Shown piece by piece: positions 33,647-41,153 of a DNA stretch of 55,861 bases (position 1 is the stretch's first letter; every line of letters begins with the position of its first letter). The notes below the pieces were generated by a model. The model had not been told where the DNA came from, searched no databases, and worked only from the letters and a program-made list of their open reading frames with translations. Source of the stretch: an uncultured Anaerotignum sp. (GTDB taxonomy: Bacteria; Bacillota; Clostridia; Lachnospirales; Anaerotignaceae); the NCBI RefSeq assembly GCF_905212195.1, contig NZ_CAJMDQ010000004.1, positions 1 to 55,861 of the forward strand. Direction: 5' to 3'. The position numbers and the translations under genes are program-made.

Positions 33647-34543
33647 ATGAAAATCTCTAAAACACTGTTAACTGTTTCTATCTCAGCTTTATTCACCACA
33701 AATGTGTATGCTGCTGTCATGACGCCTGATGTGGGTCTGGCTACGCAGAATTACATCAATCAGATCAATCAGGAATACAGAGAAAGTCAGGGGCTGACAC
33801 AAACAGCGCCAACACCAACAGTGCAGAACAACCAAAAAAGCAATTTAAAACTGACCATTGACGGTGTTCCCGTGAAAACCGATTCTGCACCCGTCAATAT
33901 CAACGGCAGGATTCTGGTTCCCATGCGTGCCATGTTTGAAGCTATGGGCGCTACCGTGCAGTGGAATCCTGCAACACAGACTGCCACAGCCACAAAAGAT
34001 GGGACAACCATCCAGATGACCATCGGCAGCACAACGGCATATGTCAATGGCACACCCAAAACACTGGATGTACCTGCCCAGACCATTGATGGCCGCACCA
34101 TGATCCCTTCCCGCTTCATTGGTGAAAATCTGGATTATAATGTAGGTTGGAACAGTGCCAGCCAAACTGTGGAACTGAAAACATACCAAAACGCCTATGA
34201 CCACTTGGACGCTGCCTCCCACGGGGTGCCCGGGGTTCCTGACGGCTGGTTCAAGATCAATGGTTCACCAGAAAAAATGTTAAGAGGCATCGCCAACGGA
34301 AATATCGTCTATGTCAATGGACAGTATTGGGCATCTCCTGACTACGCAAATATGGTTGGGAATGAAAATGTGGTACTCGTTTATGATGTTGCCGCCGGAA
34401 AACCCCCTATGCCTGATTACGACAAGCTGTTAAGAGGAGATTTCGTTGCGGTACCCGTTGGCCCTACTCCTGAAGAACGCCAGCAAAAAGCGCTGGAAGA
34501 GGCTTCAAAACTTGCTGACGAATATTTGAAAAATAAATCATAA
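33647..34543 (+). CDS. Secreted protein with copper amine oxidase N-terminal-like domain
   Basis: 298 aa. Signal peptide (about 1-22, ending VYAA). Residues ~65-185 form the stalk-like 'copper amine oxidase N' domain common in clostridial surface proteins: NGRILVPMRAMFEAMGATVQW, TTAYVNGTPKTLDVPAQ and GRTMIPSRFIGENL. There is no amine oxidase catalytic domain. Residues 190-298 (GVPDGWFKINGSPEKM and a charged C-terminal helix) are not recognised. Probably an extracellular structural or binding protein. GGGGGG ribosome site; terminator directly after. Confidence 0.85.
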   Translation: MKISKTLLTVSISALFTTNVYAAVMTPDVGLATQNYINQINQEYRESQGLTQTAPTPTVQNNQKSNLKLTIDGVPVKTDSAPVNINGRILVPMRAMFEAMGATVQWNPATQTATATKDGTTIQMTIGSTTAYVNGTPKTLDVPAQTIDGRTMIPSRFIGENLDYNVGWNSASQTVELKTYQNAYDHLDAASHGVPGVPDGWFKINGSPEKMLRGIANGNIVYVNGQYWASPDYANMVGNENVVLVYDVAAGKPPMPDYDKLLRGDFVAVPVGPTPEERQQKALEEASKLADEYLKNKS

Positions 34544-34545
34544 AA

Positions 34546-34583
34546 CCAAAACCCCCTTCTATCATAAAGGAAGGGGGTTTTGG
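34546..34583 (+). terminator. Terminator after the 33647 gene
   Basis: CCAAAACCCCCTTC pairs with GAAGGGGGTTTTGG around a short AT-rich loop, immediately after the stop codon. Confidence 0.8.
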
Positions 34584-34814
34584 ATGTCATTTGCCTTCTA
34601 TTTTTCTCATTTAGCTGCTACTGCTAAAAAAATAAATGGGTAGATTTTTACCTTTCTATCGGTCATTTGTTATATCTATCAAAAGGCTTATCTGACAGAT
34701 AAAAAAAGAAAGTGTTTCAAATATATATTTTAGAAAGTATAAAGGAAAAAGGCTGATATTTACAGGGATGTACAGGAATCTATACAAAAAAGAGAAAAAA
34801 TTATAAAAAAACAC

Positions 34815-34843
34815 TTGCTTTTTTATTCCTTCTATGATATTAT
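34815..34843 (+). promoter_or_regulatory. Promoter of tRNA-Leu
   Basis: TTGCTT (34815-34820), 17 bp, TATTAT (34838-34843), ending 19 bp before the tRNA. The AT-rich stretch 34584-34814 before it holds no visible gene. Confidence 0.65.
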
Positions 34844-34862
34844 TATCAAGCAGTTTCGATTC

Positions 34863-34946
34863 GCGGCTGTGGCGGAACTGGCAGACGCACCAGACTCAAA
34901 ATCTGGCGGTAGTGATATCGTGTGGGTTCGAGTCCCACCAGCCGCA
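34863..34946 (+). tRNA. tRNA-Leu (CAA anticodon)
   Basis: 84 nt with a class II (long variable arm) structure. The acceptor stem GCGGCTG pairs with CAGCCGC, discriminator A. The D-arm is followed by an anticodon stem CCAGA/TCTGG around loop CTCAAAA, giving anticodon CAA (reads UUG). T-arm GTGGG-TTCGAGT-CCCAC. CCA is not encoded. It is followed within a few bases by its own terminator, so it is a single-tRNA unit. Confidence 0.95.
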
Positions 34947-34951
34947 CTGAA

Positions 34952-34984
34952 GAAACCTTGAGAATTCAAGGTTTCTTTTTTTGT
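34952..34984 (+). terminator. Terminator after tRNA-Leu
   Basis: GAAACCTTGA-GAAT-TCAAGGTTTC followed by T7. Confidence 0.9.
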
Positions 34985-35171
34985 ATTGCATCACTTTTCA
35001 GATATTGCAGGAGAGAAAAGCTTTTCTCCAGAAACAGTGACAGCCGTCTTTGATACCACAATATTCCCTTCTTTGCACACATTTCCCTATAACATGCAAG
35101 ACATAAAAACGAAATCCACCTGATCCATCTTCATTTTCTATAAAAACGGACATCGCCATAGCTCTGCGATA

Positions 35172-35200
35172 TTGACTACATATGTAGTAAATGTTATGAT
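35172..35200 (+). promoter_or_regulatory. Promoter with BlaI-type operator (operator 1)
   Basis: TTGACT (35172-35177), 17 bp, TATGAT (35195-35200). The perfect palindrome ACTACATATGTAGT (35175-35188) covers the -35 end and spacer and matches the classic BlaI/MecI core TACATATGTA. It drives the 35243 secreted-protein gene. The preceding 34985-35171 holds no convincing gene. Confidence 0.8.
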
Positions 35201-35242
35201 CATCATAGGAAAGGGTATTCATGACAGAAAGGTGGTATTTCT

Positions 35243-35680
35243 ATGAAATCAAGGCTTTTTATCTCTTGTTTTTTAAGTTTTCTATTGATTCATTCGTCCG
35301 TCACCGCTTTTGCCTCCAGTGATACAACCTCTCTGAAAAATCTTGGTGATCCCCAAGCAGGCGGCGTATCTATGAGCATGGAAACAGACTTTATTGGCGA
35401 AGGCAGATATCAGTTTTATCACAAATCAGGAAACTTGATATTTTACATCGAAAATTCCGGTTCCAATGGTTTTATTTATCGGGTGAAATACCCTTGTGGC
35501 TGCAAATTAGTTGGCGGAAGATTAGAAGCGACACAAAACCTGCTGATGGATCATTTCAATCCCCAACTTCATGGCGAGGGTTACGGTCACACTGCAAAAG
35601 GCACCTATGAGATTTATATCTATAATGATGATGGTTCTTGCAGTTCTGTGAAACTCTTTGCCCAAAGCATCGAAGAATAA
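35243..35680 (+). CDS. Secreted Cys-containing protein under BlaI-type control
   Basis: 145 aa. Signal peptide about 1-25 (ending VTAFAS), so exported. The mature part looks like a small beta-sandwich: YQFYHKSGNLIFYIENSGS, FIYRVKYPCGCKLVGG and GTYEIYIYNDDGSCSSVKLF. It carries three Cys (a CGC pair and one near the C terminus) that could form a disulfide. Family not recognised. Its promoter contains a BlaI operator like those of the blaI and pseudo-transpeptidase genes at 37,600-37,830, so it is likely co-induced with them. Ribosome site AAAGGTGG; own terminator. Confidence 0.75.
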   Translation: MKSRLFISCFLSFLLIHSSVTAFASSDTTSLKNLGDPQAGGVSMSMETDFIGEGRYQFYHKSGNLIFYIENSGSNGFIYRVKYPCGCKLVGGRLEATQNLLMDHFNPQLHGEGYGHTAKGTYEIYIYNDDGSCSSVKLFAQSIEE

Positions 35681-35697
35681 AAATTATTTCCACTTAA

Positions 35698-35732
35698 AAT
35701 GGCCGCCGAGACATCTCAGCAGCCATTTTTTT
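35698..35732 (+). terminator. Terminator after the 35243 gene
   Basis: AATGGC-GC-GAG pairs with CTC-GC-GCCATT across ACAT and is followed by TTTTTTTG. Confidence 0.8.
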
Positions 35733-35756
35733 GTTGTACAAATCATGGGGTTATGA

Positions 35757-35900
35757 TTATCTAATGAGCTCACCCAAAGTCGTAAATCCCACATGAATAT
35801 TAGAACCCGCCTCTTGAATCGCATTTGAAATAAGCATTCCGCTAATGAGAATCGCAATTGCAATAGCCATCAAACCAATGAGCACCTGCCAATTTTTCAT
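35757..35900 (-). CDS. Small membrane peptide, 47 aa
   Basis: ATG at 35900 with AGAGGGGG six bases upstream. One hydrophobic segment (VLIGLMAIAIAILISGMLI) follows a three-residue basic/polar start, with a ~20-residue soluble tail (NAIQEAGSNIHVGFTTLGE). No family recognised. It is the last of three small genes packed after the pseudo-transpeptidase gene; its ATG overlaps the TGA of the preceding 39-aa frame. Confidence 0.65.
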   Translation of the reverse strand: MKNWQVLIGLMAIAIAILISGMLISNAIQEAGSNIHVGFTTLGELIR

Positions 35901-36016
35901 AATATCCCCCTCTTTTCATTCGTTGTAAAAATAGTTGAGTGATTACATACAAAACGAATATATAGATTGGATAAAACCAGTAAAACAAATCTTTTGATCC
36001 CCTTTGTTTCTTCCAT
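35897..36016 (-). CDS. Possible small membrane peptide, 39 aa
   Basis: The ATG at 36016 is three bases after the stop of the 60-aa gene, and the TGA overlaps the ATG of the 47-aa gene (ATGA). That arrangement favours this frame although no ribosome site of its own is visible; translation would depend on re-initiation. A hydrophobic stretch (FVLLVLSNLYI) lies near the middle. The alternative frame over the same DNA encodes an aromatic hydrophobic stretch too, but has no good start. Confidence 0.4.
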   Translation of the reverse strand: MEETKGIKRFVLLVLSNLYIRFVCNHSTIFTTNEKRGIL

Positions 36017-36019
36017 TTC

Positions 36020-36202
36020 TTATATGCTGTTCAAAAACAAAGCAATGCAAAACATCAAAATACCAAAACAAACACAGGCTTTTGTTTGGTATTCTTTTGC
36101 TTTTTCTTCCTCCTGCGTTCTGATTGCCAATATCAGATATTTTGGAAAAAGAAAGCCCAAAATCCCAATAACAAATACCATATAATCTGACAATCCCCAC
36201 AT
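36020..36202 (-). CDS. Small two-helix membrane protein, 60 aa
   Basis: ATG at 36202, eight bases from GGAGG; the ATG two codons before it is too close. Two hydrophobic segments (YMVFVIGILGFLFPKYLIL and CVCFGILMFCIALFL) flank a charged loop (RTQEEEKAKEYQTK). No family recognised. It lies 135 bp downstream of the pseudo-transpeptidase/thioredoxin gene on the same strand, with a hairpin in between, so it may belong to the same BlaI-controlled transcript. Confidence 0.65.
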   Translation of the reverse strand: MWGLSDYMVFVIGILGFLFPKYLILAIRTQEEEKAKEYQTKACVCFGILMFCIALFLNSI

Positions 36203-36243
36203 AAACATCCCTCCGTTTACATTTGGTTATACCTGCATATGAC

Positions 36244-36292
36244 AAATGGCCTTTCAGAATTTGTAAATCCAAAAGGCCATTTCCCCTTTTTT
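36244..36292. terminator. Hairpin between the pseudo-transpeptidase gene and the small membrane genes
   Basis: AAATGGCCTTT pairs with AAAGGCCATTT. The T-run is on the + strand side only, so on the minus strand it would be an internal mRNA hairpin rather than a full terminator. Confidence 0.55.
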
Positions 36293-36337
36293 CTACCCCC
36301 TACGAGCCCTTTCTATTGTTATCCCCGATGATACACA

Positions 36338-37588
36338 TTAATCTTTCAAAAAACGATCCACATCCTCTTTCATGTTTCCGTTTTCCATAAACACTCTTTT
36401 ATCAGAGATTTTACCATCTGAAACCTTCACTGCGCATGGTACAGCATCAACACCATATTGAGACAATATCTGCTTCAATGCTTCGTCATCAAAACGATCG
36501 ACATTCAAATAGTAAACATCTTTTTTCAATTCATTGGCTGTATTGCGAACCAATGGTTCTGCTCTTTTGCATGCCGCACATGTGGGTCTGCTGAAATACA
36601 GCATATAGTCAGATCTTGCTTCCAGATATTCCATCTGCTTAAGATCCGTGATTTCTTTAAAACTTCTCTCCGGCAAGTATTGTTCAAAAACCTCCGTTGC
36701 TGCACATGCCAATGGAACTCTGCCATTCGTTTCTTCGCCTATTTTGGATTCTCCCTTCATGGTGACCACAAAAATCACTTCTGGATCATCATAAGGCGCA
36801 AAACCAGCAAATGTTTTTGTTTCATGCACAATTTCATTTTCAATGGAAAAACTGCTGTCATACATACCTGCGGCTTCACCAACATTTTGCACTTCCATCA
36901 GCCCTGCGTCCATGTATGGATAATTCAAATATGTTTCATGGAGCAATTCTTTCATTAAGTTGCTGTTTGCTTTGGAAATCACTTTATTTTCTGTGCCGCT
37001 ATTTCCAGCCAAAATATAGTATCCCCGAGCCATTTCCCGTACAGAGGTTGTAAATCCTCTTCCCAGCAAAAATTCTGGCTGATACTTATTCTTTTCATCA
37101 AAGCCATAGGAAGCTATCTCTTTTGAAAAATCTATGGGATCTCTTCTGTTTTCCCAAGCACGCACAAGGAATGGCTCATTCAAAGCAACATAGAGATCAT
37201 AAAATGACTTTTCCCCAGACTGGTCATTGTAATTTTTAATGGTTGTCCCATTGATACTGGTATAGGTACCACCTTCTATGGTGTCCGTCAGGGATAAATT
37301 TCCCTTTTCCAGCATAATGGCTGTCACAAACGGCTTAAAAGTCGCTCCCGGTTCAAATGGATCGTCAATATCCCCATACTGATCCAAAATTTCTCCCGTC
37401 TTTGCATCCATCACAACACCAGCACAAACATTATCTGCATCAGAAGACAGTATTGCTGTCAGATTTTTTTGCCCTGCCGTTTCCTGAGATACAGCCGCTT
37501 CACCTCTATACGGAAATTTTGTGACCGAAATTGCCAAAACGGTTATGAATAAGGCAGCAATGATACATAAATTCTGATTTCTTTTCAT
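36338..37588 (-). CDS. Membrane-anchored inactive penicillin-binding-like protein fused to thioredoxin domain
   Basis: 416 aa. N-terminal anchor (residues 6-22). Residues ~50-310 align by motif with the transpeptidase domain of class B penicillin-binding proteins: AGVVMDAKTGEILDQYG, then FEPGATFKPF, where the family has SxxK. The nucleophilic Ser is Ala82 (codon GCG) while Lys85 remains. The SxN motif is ALN (135-137), and the KTG region is GEAAGMYD (238-243), so all three motifs are altered. AGFAPYDDPEVIFVV is the usual strand beyond KTG. Residues ~320-416 are a thioredoxin-like domain with CAAC (337-340) and VPC in the cis-Pro position. The promoter carries a BlaI operator, and blaI/blaR1-like genes are divergent. 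Probably a cell-surface binding or redox protein, not a transpeptidase. Confidence 0.85.
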   Translation of the reverse strand: MKRNQNLCIIAALFITVLAISVTKFPYRGEAAVSQETAGQKNLTAILSSDADNVCAGVVMDAKTGEILDQYGDIDDPFEPGATFKPFVTAIMLEKGNLSLTDTIEGGTYTSINGTTIKNYNDQSGEKSFYDLYVALNEPFLVRAWENRRDPIDFSKEIASYGFDEKNKYQPEFLLGRGFTTSVREMARGYYILAGNSGTENKVISKANSNLMKELLHETYLNYPYMDAGLMEVQNVGEAAGMYDSSFSIENEIVHETKTFAGFAPYDDPEVIFVVTMKGESKIGEETNGRVPLACAATEVFEQYLPERSFKEITDLKQMEYLEARSDYMLYFSRPTCAACKRAEPLVRNTANELKKDVYYLNVDRFDDEALKQILSQYGVDAVPCAVKVSDGKISDKRVFMENGNMKEDVDRFLKD

Positions 37589-37632
37589 GTTATCCCCCCT
37601 AGTTTCTTCAATGCCCTATCACTGCAAATGTA

Positions 37633-37682
37633 TTTTACTACATCCGTAGTAAAATTATATAATACCAATTTTGAAAAAACAA
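37633..37682 (-). promoter_or_regulatory. Promoter with BlaI-type operator (operator 2)
   Basis: Minus strand: TTGTTT (37677-37682), 17 bp, TATAAT (37654-37659). The inverted repeat TTTTACTAC-N4-GTAGTAAAA (37633-37654) covers the transcription start. It drives the pseudo-transpeptidase/thioredoxin gene. Confidence 0.75.
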
Positions 37683-37776
37683 TCATGATTTTCACGAAAA
37701 AATCAGCGTAAAACTATGGAAACTGCCATTTTTATGTATACAAATCTTCGACTTCCTTGAGCGAAGGCATTTCACC

Positions 37777-37829
37777 TTGATTTTTCCACAGGAATTATAT
37801 AATATAAAATTATTCTACATCAGTAGTAA
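37777..37829 (+). promoter_or_regulatory. Promoter with BlaI-type operator (operator 3)
   Basis: TTGATT (37777-37782) with TAATAT (37800-37805) at 17 bp, or TATAAT at 15 bp. CTAC-N4-GTAG within 37812-37829 is a slightly imperfect copy of the same operator, placed at the start site of the blaI-blaR1 transcript. This would give autoregulation. Confidence 0.7.
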
Positions 37830-37842
37830 AGAGGTGATTTTT

Positions 37843-38205
37843 ATGTTAGCATCAGATTCTGAATTGAAAGTTCTGACATATCTTTGGAAATGCGGTTCCT
37901 GCAAAGCAAGTCACATTTCCAAAGTATTTGAAGAAGAAATTGGTTGGGCGCCAAACACCACCTATACCATTATCCGGCGAGCCATCAAGAAAGGGCTCAT
38001 CACCCGTTCTGATCCCGGCTTTATCTGTACGCCAAATGTCAAACAGGAAGATTTGCAGGCATCTTCCATCAATGAGCTTCGGAAAAATCTTTTTGATAAC
38101 TCTCCTTTTCAACTGGTAAAATCATTGATCAGCAATAACGATTTTTCGGATGAAGAAATCAATGAACTATATTCTCTGATTGATAAAGAAAAGAGGTCGA
38201 AATAA
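37843..38205 (+). CDS. BlaI/MecI-family repressor
   Basis: 120 aa from the ATG at 37843 (AGAGGTG upstream). Winged-helix domain with LKVLTYLWKCGSCKASHIS, WAPNTTYTIIRRAIKKGLI and the wing containing RSDPGFICTP. The C-terminal dimerisation part has KNLFDNSPFQLVKSLI, matching the region where BlaI is cleaved during induction. It represses promoters with TACATATGTA-like operators; three such sites flank it. The gene ends 2 bp before the M56 protease gene, the standard blaI-blaR1 pairing. Confidence 0.92.
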   Translation: MLASDSELKVLTYLWKCGSCKASHISKVFEEEIGWAPNTTYTIIRRAIKKGLITRSDPGFICTPNVKQEDLQASSINELRKNLFDNSPFQLVKSLISNNDFSDEEINELYSLIDKEKRSK

Positions 38206-38207
38206 TC

Positions 38208-39494
38208 TTGCTCTTTGTATTTATGAACATCGCAGCAGCATGTATGGTTCTATCTATCATTGCACTGCGGAAGATTTTTCTGCACAAAATTCCATCTGTC
38301 ATTTTGGGAATCTCATGGGGTTTGGTTTTTTTCAGACTGTTTGTTCCCTTTGATATTATGACAAATTATAATTTTTACAATGCATTTTACTATTTCATTG
38401 AAAATGTTCTGCATATGTCATTATCTAATTCTATATTTTCCAACCTTGTGACTATCATTGTAGATGCATCGCAAGACAAACGGATTCTGTTTAGACTATT
38501 TATTGTATGGATATGCGGTGTCTTGTGTGTGGGGAAAACTTTCGCTGCAGATTTTCAAAAAACGATTCGTCTCAAACAGACTTCTGTTCCTATGGAAAAC
38601 GAAAAGGAGGTCTATGAAATCTTAGCCTCTTACGGTCTGTCAAAGAAATATCTTTTATATGAGAACGAAACCATCGCCTCCCCCATTGCCTACGGCATTC
38701 TCAAACCGATGATCCTGTTTCCCAAAGGATTTTACAAAACACATGCTGACATGTTCGATGAAGCCCTTTTGCATGAATATATGCACTTGAAATATCATCA
38801 CCAGATCATTCAGTATTTCCTCATTCTTGTTGTCATGATCAATTGGTTCAATCCATTTATTTGGATCATGTATCATTACATCAATCGAGATATGGAAGTG
38901 GCTTGTGACCGCGGCGTTTTAAAACTCTTGGGCAAAGAACACAGAGAAACCTACGCTTTGCAGTTGGTTCATTTAGCAGACAAAAACCATGGTCAGCGTC
39001 AAAAGCAATTGGTTTTCTATAACGGTTTTTCAAAATTTGTAATGAAAGAAAGAATTATGGCAATCATGCGATATCAAAAAATCCCCATCCTTGCCATTAT
39101 CCTTTCCATATCCATTCCTTTTGGCATCATTAGTATATTTGGTGCAAGTTCCAACCATATATTTGGTGCCGAATTGGAATCAAGGAACTGTGAAGTAACC
39201 GTAATACTTAATCCCAACGCTGATACAGTCACATATGGTCCGCCAAGCAATGCTACTCTTACATGGAAACAATTGGCCCCATACACACTAAAGGCAGGTG
39301 CTCGTACAGAAAATTCCATTCATATTTCTAAATATGAAACCGTATGTTCCTGTACCGAAAACATAAGCGTAAGCATAGATGTCACAACAGTCGTAAATGG
39401 AGATACTTATAAAGGAACATTCCAAATGGTGGGCGATAAGAAACAGGAGCCCGGATGGGTGGCATATTATGACGGTACACTTTATCGGCAATAA
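38208..39494 (+). CDS. BlaR1-type M56 metalloprotease lacking the penicillin-binding sensor
   Basis: 428 aa, TTG start (AGAGG about 11 bases upstream). Four or so membrane segments: two near 1-47, one near 93-110, one near 201-224, and one near 292-311. The gluzincin motif HEYMH (189-193) and third ligand in NRDMEVACD match BlaR1/MecR1. Those proteins end in a ~250-residue penicillin-binding domain; here only ~115 extracytoplasmic residues follow the last helix. They contain an Asn/Thr-rich beta domain with Cys residues (one near 328, and CSC near 365) and no SxxK. The stimulus is therefore probably not direct acylation by a beta-lactam. Expected to trigger cleavage of the adjacent BlaI-type repressor. 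Confidence 0.88.
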   Translation: MLFVFMNIAAACMVLSIIALRKIFLHKIPSVILGISWGLVFFRLFVPFDIMTNYNFYNAFYYFIENVLHMSLSNSIFSNLVTIIVDASQDKRILFRLFIVWICGVLCVGKTFAADFQKTIRLKQTSVPMENEKEVYEILASYGLSKKYLLYENETIASPIAYGILKPMILFPKGFYKTHADMFDEALLHEYMHLKYHHQIIQYFLILVVMINWFNPFIWIMYHYINRDMEVACDRGVLKLLGKEHRETYALQLVHLADKNHGQRQKQLVFYNGFSKFVMKERIMAIMRYQKIPILAIILSISIPFGIISIFGASSNHIFGAELESRNCEVTVILNPNADTVTYGPPSNATLTWKQLAPYTLKAGARTENSIHISKYETVCSCTENISVSIDVTTVVNGDTYKGTFQMVGDKKQEPGWVAYYDGTLYRQ

Positions 39495-39498
39495 CAAA

Positions 39499-39531
39499 AA
39501 ACTTTGGCAGAAATTCTGCCAAAGTTTTTTC
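39499..39531 (+). terminator. Terminator after the M56 protease gene
   Basis: ACTTTGGCAGA-AAT-TCTGCCAAAGT followed by TTTTT. Confidence 0.85.
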
Positions 39532-39545
39532 TATTTGACCAAAAG

Positions 39546-39578
39546 AAAAAAGCCGGAGTTCTTTTCCGGCTTTTTTTC
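39546..39578. terminator. Terminator after the cyclophilin gene
   Basis: AAAAAGCCGGA pairs with TCCGGCTTTTT. The T-run on either strand allows use by the minus-strand ppiB-like gene. Confidence 0.8.
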
Positions 39579-39584
39579 TACATA

Positions 39585-40106
39585 TTACATTTTTTCAGGT
39601 TCGGGATATGTTTCACCAAATGTTTCCACAGTTACTTTTTCCATTACCTGATCTTCCAGAGGTCTGTCACCGCGGCTTGTTTTTGTTTCTGCAATGCGGT
39701 TTACTACATCCATGCCTTCGATGACTTTACCGAAAGCTGCATACTGACCATCCAGATGAGGTGCGTTTTCATGCATGATGAAGAACTGAGAACCTGCACT
39801 GTTGGGGTGCATTGCACGTGCCATAGACAGTACACCTGCGGTATGTTTCAGGTCATTTTTTACGCCATTGTAAGCGAATTCACCGCGAATGGTGTAGCCA
39901 GGGCCACCCATGCCAGTGCCGTCGGGGCAGCCGCCCTGAATCATAAAGCCTCTGATCACACGATGGAAAATCAGACCATCATAGAAATTGTGATTTACCA
40001 GAGAGATAAAGTTGTTTACTGTGTTAGGCGCAATTTCGGGATACAATTCCGCTTTGATCACGCCGCCGTCTTTCATCTGAAATGTTACAACAGGATTTTT
40101 TGCCAT
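39585..40106 (-). CDS. ppiB: Cyclophilin-type peptidyl-prolyl isomerase
   Basis: 173 aa, a single cyclophilin domain without signal peptide, so cytosolic. Catalytic Arg in FHRVIRGFMIQGG, then GVLSMARAMHPNSAGSQFFI and FGKVIEGMDVV. Assists folding by isomerising Xaa-Pro bonds. The sequence ends shortly after the domain. Stand-alone gene between two terminator/promoter regions. Confidence 0.95.
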   Translation of the reverse strand: MAKNPVVTFQMKDGGVIKAELYPEIAPNTVNNFISLVNHNFYDGLIFHRVIRGFMIQGGCPDGTGMGGPGYTIRGEFAYNGVKNDLKHTAGVLSMARAMHPNSAGSQFFIMHENAPHLDGQYAAFGKVIEGMDVVNRIAETKTSRGDRPLEDQVMEKVTVETFGETYPEPEKM

Positions 40107-40155
40107 GTCATTTTCCTTCTTTCTTTATAAATTGATAGAATCATTTAACAGTATA

Positions 40156-41007
40156 TCATACCGTTGTGGTTTCTGTATAGTCTGTTTCCCCTTTGTGATA
40201 GAGCGTAATGACCACCAGTTCCGGACGGTTGAAAATACGGAAGGGGAATGTGCTGTTGCCTAAGCCACGGCTGACTGCCATGGAAGTTTTTCCTGCCCGA
40301 TGCATACCTTCTGTGTATTTTGGGAAAAAGCCCTGATTGGGCGCAAATAAGCCGCCGATAAAAGGCAGACGAATCTGCCCGCCATGGGCATGACCGCAGC
40401 ATACCAAGGGAATCTCTCTTTCCACATAATCTGCAAAAAGCTCCGGACGATGGCACAACAGCAGTTTGAAATCATCCTCATGGCCTTTGCACATCATATC
40501 CAAAATTTTGCCATAATGAGGGTTTACCCTCTTATCCGCCAATCCCAGCAATGTGATGGTATCGCCGTCCCGTTCCAGAATGCTCTTACCGTTGTCCAGC
40601 ACTTTTACACCTTCTGCTGTCAGCAGTTCCACCAAGTCCTCATAATACCCGGACTGATGCTCGTGATTGCCTGAAACATAATAGACTGGTGCCAATTTCA
40701 CAATGCCGCGGATCAAATCCATTGCCGCATCCAGATCTGTCCTGTTCCGGTCAATAAGATCCCCTGTAATAACAATCAAATCAGGGGCTGTACACTCTGC
40801 TTTATAGATGAGTCGTTCCTGATTTTTACCGAACATTTTGTTCTGCAAATCAGAAATGTGTAGAATCTTGTATCCATGAAATGCTTTCGGCACCATGGTG
40901 GTACAAGTCATCTGTGTCACTGTCAGTGCATTGTCCTGCCAATATAAAAACGCACCTGCTGCCAAACCTGCCAGCAGCAGTTTTTTGCCATTGTTTTTCA
41001 ATGTCAT
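40156..41007 (-). CDS. Membrane-anchored metallophosphoesterase (YaeI-like)
   Basis: 283 aa from the ATG at 41007; GTG at 41010 or TTG at 41001 are alternatives. One N-terminal hydrophobic anchor (KLLLAGLAAGAFLYW). Calcineurin-like metal motifs follow in order: DLQNK (D in HISDLQ), GDLIDRN, GNHEHQ, and GHAHGGQ near the C terminus. The family includes phosphodiesterases for UDP-diacylglucosamine or other lipid-linked substrates; the substrate here is not known. Transcribed alone, convergent with nothing nearby. Confidence 0.88.
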   Translation of the reverse strand: MTLKNNGKKLLLAGLAAGAFLYWQDNALTVTQMTCTTMVPKAFHGYKILHISDLQNKMFGKNQERLIYKAECTAPDLIVITGDLIDRNRTDLDAAMDLIRGIVKLAPVYYVSGNHEHQSGYYEDLVELLTAEGVKVLDNGKSILERDGDTITLLGLADKRVNPHYGKILDMMCKGHEDDFKLLLCHRPELFADYVEREIPLVCCGHAHGGQIRLPFIGGLFAPNQGFFPKYTEGMHRAGKTSMAVSRGLGNSTFPFRIFNRPELVVITLYHKGETDYTETTTV

Positions 41008-41153
41008 CACCTATTCTTTCTCTTGTGATTTGCCAATGCTCATACTACTATTATAAATGGAAGTGCCCTGTAAGACAATGAAAGTTTTTTTAAGTTTCCC
41101 CTCTCTTTTCTTTCTATGTTATAATAAAGTAAAAATCAAAGGAGGTGTTTCCC

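Noticed and set aside
34998..35222. 74-aa minus-strand frame
   Set aside because: Covers the promoter and BlaI operator of the 35243 gene and has no ribosome site.
35943..36272. 109-aa minus-strand frame over the small membrane genes
   Set aside because: No ribosome site and no membrane-like pattern; the 60-, 39- and 47-aa frames have start signals and mutual overlaps.
36338..37588. Functional class D beta-lactamase or resistance PBP
   Set aside because: The BlaI context suggests it, but the SxxK Ser is Ala and KTG is lost, so catalysis by the standard mechanism is not expected.
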